Below are positions 59,012-64,000 of a DNA stretch of 64,000 bases, one piece after another (within the stretch, counting starts at the first letter, position 1; each line of letters starts with the position of its first letter). Both the position numbers and the translations under genes were made by a program. The notes under the pieces are model-generated. The model searched no databases. It was not told where the DNA came from and saw nothing but the letters and a program-made list of their open reading frames with translations. Origin of the DNA: Aurantiochytrium sp. KH105 (lineage: Eukaryota > Sar > Bigyra > Thraustochytrida > Thraustochytriidae); contig BGKB01000121.1 of NCBI GenBank assembly GCA_003116975.1, positions 124,001-188,000 on the forward strand, written 5' to 3'.

Positions 59012-61207
59012 TTACGCTTTGATGAAGGACTGAACCTTTTCAAAGATCTTGACGGAGAGCGGCACAGGCTGGTTGAATACGTCGCCCGTGCGAGCAGTCT
59101 CGATGACGGCGGCGAGACGCGTGCCTTGGTCGATTGCGCGTTTGGCGTCGAGCTCTGAAGCCTCTTGAGAGCCACCAATGAGAAAATACTTTGTATCACC
59201 ACTGGTCTTGGCTTGAGCCTTGTCCCAAAGCGCACGCTGCGCGACCTGACCAGCACAAATGACAACATGATCGACGTCGAGGACCTGATCCTTGCCCTTG
59301 ACCTGGATGTAGAACCCGTCATCGTCGACCTTGACGTACTTGACATTGCGGAGCATGTTAACTCCGCGATGGCGGAGCGAGGTGCGGTGAATCCACCCTG
59401 TAGTTTTGCCCAAATTGGCGCCTACCTTGTGTTTACCCCGCTGCAAAAGAAAGATTTCGCGTGGCGAATGTGTCTGGTCGGATTCGGCCTCGTCGGAGGG
59501 AGCGAGACCTCCGCGAGTGCTGTTGGAAAGATCGATTTTCCACTCGTGAGCAAAAGCCTCGAGCGCGGATGGCTTGGCAAGGCCCGGATCGGGGCCCTTC
59601 TCCGTGAGACCTTTGCCCTCTGGATCAGAGAGAAATTCGGCAACGTCAAAGCCGATGCCGCCAGCACCTACAATGGCGACCCGCTTGCCGACCTTGACCT
59701 TGCCGCAGAGGACGTCGACATAGCTGACAACCTTGGAGTGGTCGCTACCGGGAAAGCTGACCTGGCGAGGCGCGACACCAGTGGCCAAAACGACATGTGT
59801 GTAGCCTGCAGCATCGAGATCTTCGATGGATACTGCACGGTTGAGTTGGAGGTCGACCCCCTTGCGATGGATCTGCGTGGAAAAGTAACGCAGGGTCTCG
59901 AAGAACTCTTCTTTGCCAGGGATGCGCTTGGCCATGTTGAATTGACCGCCAATGTCAGCATCTTTTTCGAAAAGCGTAGTTTCGAAGCCGCGCTCAGCAC
60001 AGCTGACCGCGCAAGCAAGGCCAGCAGGGCCCGCGCCAACGACCGCGACCTTGGAAGACTTGCGCAAGTCGTCCGAGATGGGCGCGAGTTTGAGCTCCGT
60101 TTCGTAGCCTGCAAAAGGATTGACCAGACACGAGGCACGCTTGCCCTGGAAAGCGTGGTCAAGGCAGGCTTGGTTACAGCCAATGCAGGTGTTGATGCCC
60201 GCCTCGTCTCCCTGCCTGGCCTTTTCGATGAGATTGGGATCCGCAAGGAAGGGACGCGCCATGGACACCATGTCCGCATAGCCCTCGCGCAGAATGTCCT
60301 CCGCGGTGCTGGGCATGTTGATACGGTTCGTTGTACACACAGGGATGTCGACTTTGCCCATGAGGTTCTTGGTGACCCAGGCAAAGCCTCCACGCGGCAC
60401 TGCAGTGGCAATGGTGGGGATGCGCGCCTGATGCCAGCCAATGCCCGTGTTGATGATAGAAGCCCCAGCGGCCTCGATTTCGCGCGCCAGGAGCTCAATC
60501 TCCTCCCAGGTGGACCCTCCCTGCACGAGATCGAGCATGCTCAGACGGTAGATGACGATAAAGTCTGGTCCGAGCGCCTCGCGAATGCGACGTATAATCT
60601 CAATGGGAAAACGGATCCGGTTCTCGTAGGCACCGCCCCACTTGTCGGAGCGCTTGTTGGCCTCGGCGGTGATGAACTGGTTGATGAGGTAACCCTCGGA
60701 GCCCATGACCTCGACGCCGTCGTAGCCGGCCTCGCCAGCGAGCTCCGCAGAGCGAACGAAGTCGTCAATGGTGTCTTCCACGTCGCTCGAGGACAGCGCC
60801 TTGGGCGTGACCATGCTGATTGGCGACTTGAGCGGCGACGGTCCAACGGCCCAGTGGTGATAGGCGTAGCGACCGGAATGCAGAATTTGCATCGCAATGC
60901 GCCCGTCCTCAGCGTGCACAGCCTCGGTCACGGCCTTGTGTTTGTCGCGGTCGCTGGGCGTGCTCATCTTTGCCGCCATGTAGGTGACGCGGCCGGCGTT
61001 GTTGGGACTAATTCCTCCGGTCACGAGCAGCCCGACGCCGCCGCGCGCGCGCGCTCCGTAAAACTCGGCCATGGCCTCGAGACTACCATTCTTGGTCACC
61101 TCTTCGAGGCCCGTGTGCATGCTGCCCATGAGCGCCCTGTTCTTGAGCACGACGCGGCCCTTGTTGAGCTCGAGCGGCTTGAAGAGGTGCGGAAACTTGG
61201 TCGCCAT
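59012..61207 (-). CDS. fadH: 2,4-dienoyl-CoA reductase, bacterial FadH type
   Basis: A 731-residue iron-sulphur flavoenzyme predicted to reduce 2,4-dienoyl-CoA with NADPH, a step in breaking down polyunsaturated fatty acids. The N-terminal old-yellow-enzyme-type TIM barrel (1-370) holds FMN and the active-site signatures GYDGVEVMGSEGYLINQF and GIGWHQARIPT. The 4Fe-4S ligands follow near 340-358 (CIGCNQAC, then KRASCLVNP). The C-terminal half has a dinucleotide fold for FAD (VVGAGPAGLACA) and one for NADPH (VAIVGAGGIGFDVAEF). The domain order and near-identical motifs match Escherichia coli FadH, not the short-chain dehydrogenase used by animals and fungi. It is somewhat longer than the roughly 670 residues of the bacterial enzyme. 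No clear organelle signal is visible. ATG 61207 is the first ATG. The opposite strand has a long open frame that is a GC-codon artefact. Confidence 0.94.
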   Translation of the reverse strand: MATKFPHLFKPLELNKGRVVLKNRALMGSMHTGLEEVTKNGSLEAMAEFYGARARGGVGLLVTGGISPNNAGRVTYMAAKMSTPSDRDKHKAVTEAVHAEDGRIAMQILHSGRYAYHHWAVGPSPLKSPISMVTPKALSSSDVEDTIDDFVRSAELAGEAGYDGVEVMGSEGYLINQFITAEANKRSDKWGGAYENRIRFPIEIIRRIREALGPDFIVIYRLSMLDLVQGGSTWEEIELLAREIEAAGASIINTGIGWHQARIPTIATAVPRGGFAWVTKNLMGKVDIPVCTTNRINMPSTAEDILREGYADMVSMARPFLADPNLIEKARQGDEAGINTCIGCNQACLDHAFQGKRASCLVNPFAGYETELKLAPISDDLRKSSKVAVVGAGPAGLACAVSCAERGFETTLFEKDADIGGQFNMAKRIPGKEEFFETLRYFSTQIHRKGVDLQLNRAVSIEDLDAAGYTHVVLATGVAPRQVSFPGSDHSKVVSYVDVLCGKVKVGKRVAIVGAGGIGFDVAEFLSDPEGKGLTEKGPDPGLAKPSALEAFAHEWKIDLSNSTRGGLAPSDEAESDQTHSPREIFLLQRGKHKVGANLGKTTGWIHRTSLRHRGVNMLRNVKYVKVDDDGFYIQVKGKDQVLDVDHVVICAGQVAQRALWDKAQAKTSGDTKYFLIGGSQEASELDAKRAIDQGTRLAAVIETARTGDVFNQPVPLSVKIFEKVQSFIKA

Positions 61208-61888
61208 CGTGGACGCCGTGCAAGGACTCGTTCGCTAGGACCTAGGTTCCCGCGCGCCTCGCGTGTGCAGCCAGTCTCCTCTGCGCCTCGCCACCCTCGC
61301 GCGGGCCTCGCGTTGCCTCGCGCCCAAGGCGGGTCTGCTGCGCCGCGCGCCTCGCAGCGCGGCCCCTCGGCAAGGTGAAGTGCGAATGCAATGCAATGCA
61401 ATCGCGCACCCCACACGGTGAAACCCAATGTGCAACATGGACTCTGGACTTTCTTTCCATCTTCTTCGTTTGCAAGTCCCTTTCCTTTCCATCGTCATTA
61501 TCTCAGACCCAGCACGCTCGTGACTAGGCTATTAGGCCTAGCTCGAGCGACAGCACAGAGCCGCGGCGGCAAAGGCTAGAGGAGCTGCCTCAAGCAGCAG
61601 CAAGCCTTGCTGCCAGGCCGCGGTGATGTCGAGCATGATGTCTACAACCACAAGCTCAGACTAAGTTTGTTGCACGGTTTTATTTACTTCCGCAGCCGGG
61701 CCACGCCAGGTTTAACGGAGGTTCGAAGGTTGTAGAACACGTCGACATTACGTTTACAGTCAAAGGTCTGCGCTGACCTGGCTGACTCATTGAAACCTGT
61801 CCTCGCTGAGTGACAGTGCGAAGGAGCAAGATGTGAATCTGATTTGAACAGCAAACAGAATGACGACAGGAGTGTTTTTTTTCTTTTT
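61208..61888. other. Intergenic region between NADPH oxidase and dienoyl-CoA reductase
   Basis: A 0.68-kb spacer. The half near 61208 is GC-rich with repeated GCCTCGCG words (promoter side of the reductase). The other half is AT-richer and ends in CTTTTTCTTT runs at about 61875-61890, at the oxidase 3' end. A TAGGCCTA palindrome lies near 61532-61541. No gene is recognised. Confidence 0.4.
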
Positions 61889-64000
61889 CTAAAAGTTTTC
61901 CTTGTGGAGCTCGAAACGACAGTTGTCCTGGAGCGAAGAGTACTTGTGACAGAACTGCTTGAGGTCTTTACCGATGATGGGCGTGCCGCAAAAGCAGACG
62001 CCGATTCGGTCGACATTCCGTTGACGATTCTGCTTCACGTAAGCAAAGATCTCGTCCCAGTTGGGACGGCCGTTCCAGATCCAAATATTTTGGTATTGAT
62101 TCGCAGCAGAAGACGCTTCGTGCGTGGCATTGAGCGGCGGGAGCGCGGACGGCATTTGTTTAGAGGACACGCTCGGATTAAGGAGCGCAAGCTCGAGGTC
62201 TGCGGCAGTGAAACCCAGATCAACATTCATGCCTGCCTGGCGTGTGGCGAGGCCAGCATTTGCGGTGTCATCCGCAGTCCTCGTTGCGGAACGCGGGGAG
62301 GCGCCAGAGAGACGCACGCTCTTTTGACGTTCGACACGCTTGCCATCCCTGGGAGCACGCGTAACAAAGAGATGGATTTGGAGTCGATTGTGCGCGCGAT
62401 CAAGAGCCCCCGCAGCGTAGTCGCTGGCAACATTGCCTTGAAGCTCATGGAGAAGAGCAATGAACCATCGAAAGGAAAAGATTTCCGAATGACGGACGAC
62501 AAAGAAAAAGTGAATTGTGCTTGGATTGAATCCCTTTTTCCACTTGTGTCGCAAGACGGACTGAATGATGGCCGAAGAAGGAGTGAGCCCGATGCCAGCG
62601 CCGACGAGCATGACCTCATCGTACTCAAAGTAATGCTGGGCCGGTGCGGCATGTGGGCCATCGACCTGGATGAGCGGTAGACCATCGGGCCCAAGATGCT
62701 TGCCGCGTTGCTGCACGCCCTGGCTGTCGAGATGCGAGAGATACAGGGAAAAATCTTTGCCATTGCTTGCATTGGGAGACCCGGCCATGCTTCGAAAGCG
62801 CTGGCAGAGCTGATGGGTCCAACTTCCTTCTGCCTGGACGCGAATGTGCAAGGTGACCTCGCCATTCTTCTTTTCGAGGTCTTCGTAGGCAGAGGAAATT
62901 GTGAAAGGGTGCCACGCAAAGGTGGAAATGGAAGGCGCGAGGAGATGCAGATATTGGCCCTCCTTGAAGACAAAGTCGCCAGGGCGGCCCGGAAAGAAGC
63001 TGATGCACATGACGGGGTCCTTGAAGATGACCGAAGAAACGTAAAACGCCTTGCGGCCTTTGCGCTCGCGATAAAATCGCTCTGCCGTGTACGCAAGAAG
63101 AGGAATGCAACCCCAGAGCCAGAACTTGGGCGCGTGGGCGAGTAGACAGGCGAAAAAGAGCAAAAAAGCATGATGCGTGTTCCAAAAGGTCTCGTACTGA
63201 GCGCGCTTGACGCGGTTCTGGGCGCCAGCAAAGATGACATACATTGCAAAGGTGATGAGAAAACCGGTGATAAAGGCGCCCGGCTGGAAAATGTTAGTCG
63301 TGGCCTCGGGGGCCTTCCAGAGGTTGAGCATGTGAAAGACGATGTGGCCAATCGACCCGGCGAGGACAAAGATGGCGATGAACTTGTGGAGAACAATATT
63401 CTTGCGGAGCGGGGGCATGTACTTTGCTACAGTGGAGGACCCATTGACGGAGAAATTGTTGAGTCTCCGCACAAGCGTGCGCAGCACAGGGAGCAGGATG
63501 ACACTGCAGTTGAAATTAAGCGTCTGCCCAAAGGCTTTGGCAAAGGGTGCATAGTCGGAGAGACAGAGGAAGGGCGATGCTGTCGAGCACGCCTTTTGCG
63601 CCTCGTCGACAAGATCGACCCACTCGGCAAGACGTTGCACCCAGAGGACAACATTGATGAGAACGTAGATGGTGACAAAGACGACCTGGCCTGCAGCACC
63701 AATCTCGATAAGGCGACTCCAGACAGTGCTAATTCGTTCGCCAATGGACTTGGACCGCGCGCGCCCTTCCTCGTCATCTTGGTGCACGGCAGCCTTGTTT
63801 TCGCACTTGCATAGGAGGAAGGATTCATGAACAACGTTTTGCGGCGTGAGCGTTTCGTTACGATGCGTAGCGGCAAAGTTGGCGGCGGCGCAAATGATCA
63901 TGACGCCACCTGCCAGCATTGTTGGATAGGAAAACATTGTCCCGACCGCAAGGACGATGTATGCTGCGCCCCGAAGCCAGGACCTGCCTGCATTTACTTG
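61889..64000 (-). CDS. NADPH oxidase (NOX/gp91phox family), 5' end beyond the window
   Basis: A membrane electron carrier that passes electrons from NADPH through FAD and two haems to oxygen, producing superoxide. Residues are counted from the ATG at 63937. Haem ligands His184 and His198 (LHKF...GHIVFH) and His255 and His268 (NTHHAF...LLAHAP) have the exact 14- and 13-residue spacing of human NOX2. LNFNCSVILLP, the FAD motif HPFTISS, the NADPH loop GIGLTPSS and the C-terminal HKENF are all family marks. The frame stays open from 63937 to the window edge and encodes another hydrophobic stretch (WLRGAAYIVLAVGT), so the true start is probably outside. At least one extra span precedes the usual six-span core. 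EF-hands, if any, would lie in the missing part. The coding end is the TAA-side stop at 61889. Confidence 0.9.
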   Translation of the reverse strand, partial: QVNAGRSWLRGAAYIVLAVGTMFSYPTMLAGGVMIICAAANFAATHRNETLTPQNVVHESFLLCKCENKAAVHQDDEEGRARSKSIGERISTVWSRLIEIGAAGQVVFVTIYVLINVVLWVQRLAEWVDLVDEAQKACSTASPFLCLSDYAPFAKAFGQTLNFNCSVILLPVLRTLVRRLNNFSVNGSSTVAKYMPPLRKNIVLHKFIAIFVLAGSIGHIVFHMLNLWKAPEATTNIFQPGAFITGFLITFAMYVIFAGAQNRVKRAQYETFWNTHHAFLLFFACLLAHAPKFWLWGCIPLLAYTAERFYRERKGRKAFYVSSVIFKDPVMCISFFPGRPGDFVFKEGQYLHLLAPSISTFAWHPFTISSAYEDLEKKNGEVTLHIRVQAEGSWTHQLCQRFRSMAGSPNASNGKDFSLYLSHLDSQGVQQRGKHLGPDGLPLIQVDGPHAAPAQHYFEYDEVMLVGAGIGLTPSSAIIQSVLRHKWKKGFNPSTIHFFFVVRHSEIFSFRWFIALLHELQGNVASDYAAGALDRAHNRLQIHLFVTRAPRDGKRVERQKSVRLSGASPRSATRTADDTANAGLATRQAGMNVDLGFTAADLELALLNPSVSSKQMPSALPPLNATHEASSAANQYQNIWIWNGRPNWDEIFAYVKQNRQRNVDRIGVCFCGTPIIGKDLKQFCHKYSSLQDNCRFELHKENF

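Noticed and set aside
59165..61378. 737-codon open frame on the plus strand opposite the FadH gene
   Set aside because: The minus strand has unmistakable FadH motifs over the whole interval. The plus-strand frame is an artefact of GC-rich third positions and shows no protein features.

Overview
The window is eukaryotic nuclear DNA from a compact, GC-rich protist genome. Seventeen protein-coding genes are supported, mostly long single open frames. One gene (prefoldin 5) has three small GT-AG introns, and many starts sit in a Kozak-like gCCATGG context. There are no bacterial operons, Shine-Dalgarno spacing, CRISPR arrays or phage features. Gene content (CTF4/WDHD1, tubulin-tyrosine-ligase-like, p25-alpha/TPPP, TMEM260, OSCA/CSC1, NADPH oxidase, KDM6-type JmjC) together with abundant microsatellites best fits a heterotrophic stramenopile, most likely a thraustochytrid (Labyrinthulomycetes). 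That placement is an inference from style and content, not a database result.

Left part (1-30 kb): a CHAT / STAND-NTPase / STAT-type SH2 protein (+); a CTF4/WDHD1 replisome hub (-); an EGF-like plus multi-span membrane protein (-); a TMEM260-type O-mannosyltransferase (-); a small helical protein of unknown function (-); a 1401-residue helical protein of unknown function (+); a p25-alpha + PH domain protein (-); a tubulin-tyrosine-ligase-like enzyme (+); and a RING protein with long poly-Ser and poly-Gln (-).

Middle (30.7-44.8 kb): one 2109-residue KDM6/UTX-related protein (-) whose JmjC domain has lost its iron ligands, then about 7.7 kb with no supportable gene. This stretch carries an unusual variety of tetra- and pentanucleotide microsatellites and a 150-bp satellite array at 43.5-44.4 kb.

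Right part (44.8-64 kb): a rhomboid protease (-), prefoldin subunit 5 with four exons (+), a phytanoyl-CoA-dioxygenase-like enzyme (+), an OSCA/CSC1-type channel-like protein (-), a 1536-residue repeat protein (-), a bacterial-type 2,4-dienoyl-CoA reductase (-), and an NADPH oxidase (-) that runs off the right edge of the window.

The genes are not an operon and mostly serve separate cellular jobs. The most striking item is the first gene. It fuses a caspase-like CHAT peptidase with intact His/Cys dyad, an apoptosome/NLR-type NTPase and a phosphotyrosine-binding SH2 with STAT-like linker. That suggests a phosphotyrosine-gated proteolytic switch in a unicellular organism. The second most striking item is the KDM6-like protein, a predicted pseudo-demethylase whose zinc-binding module is split by about 570 residues.
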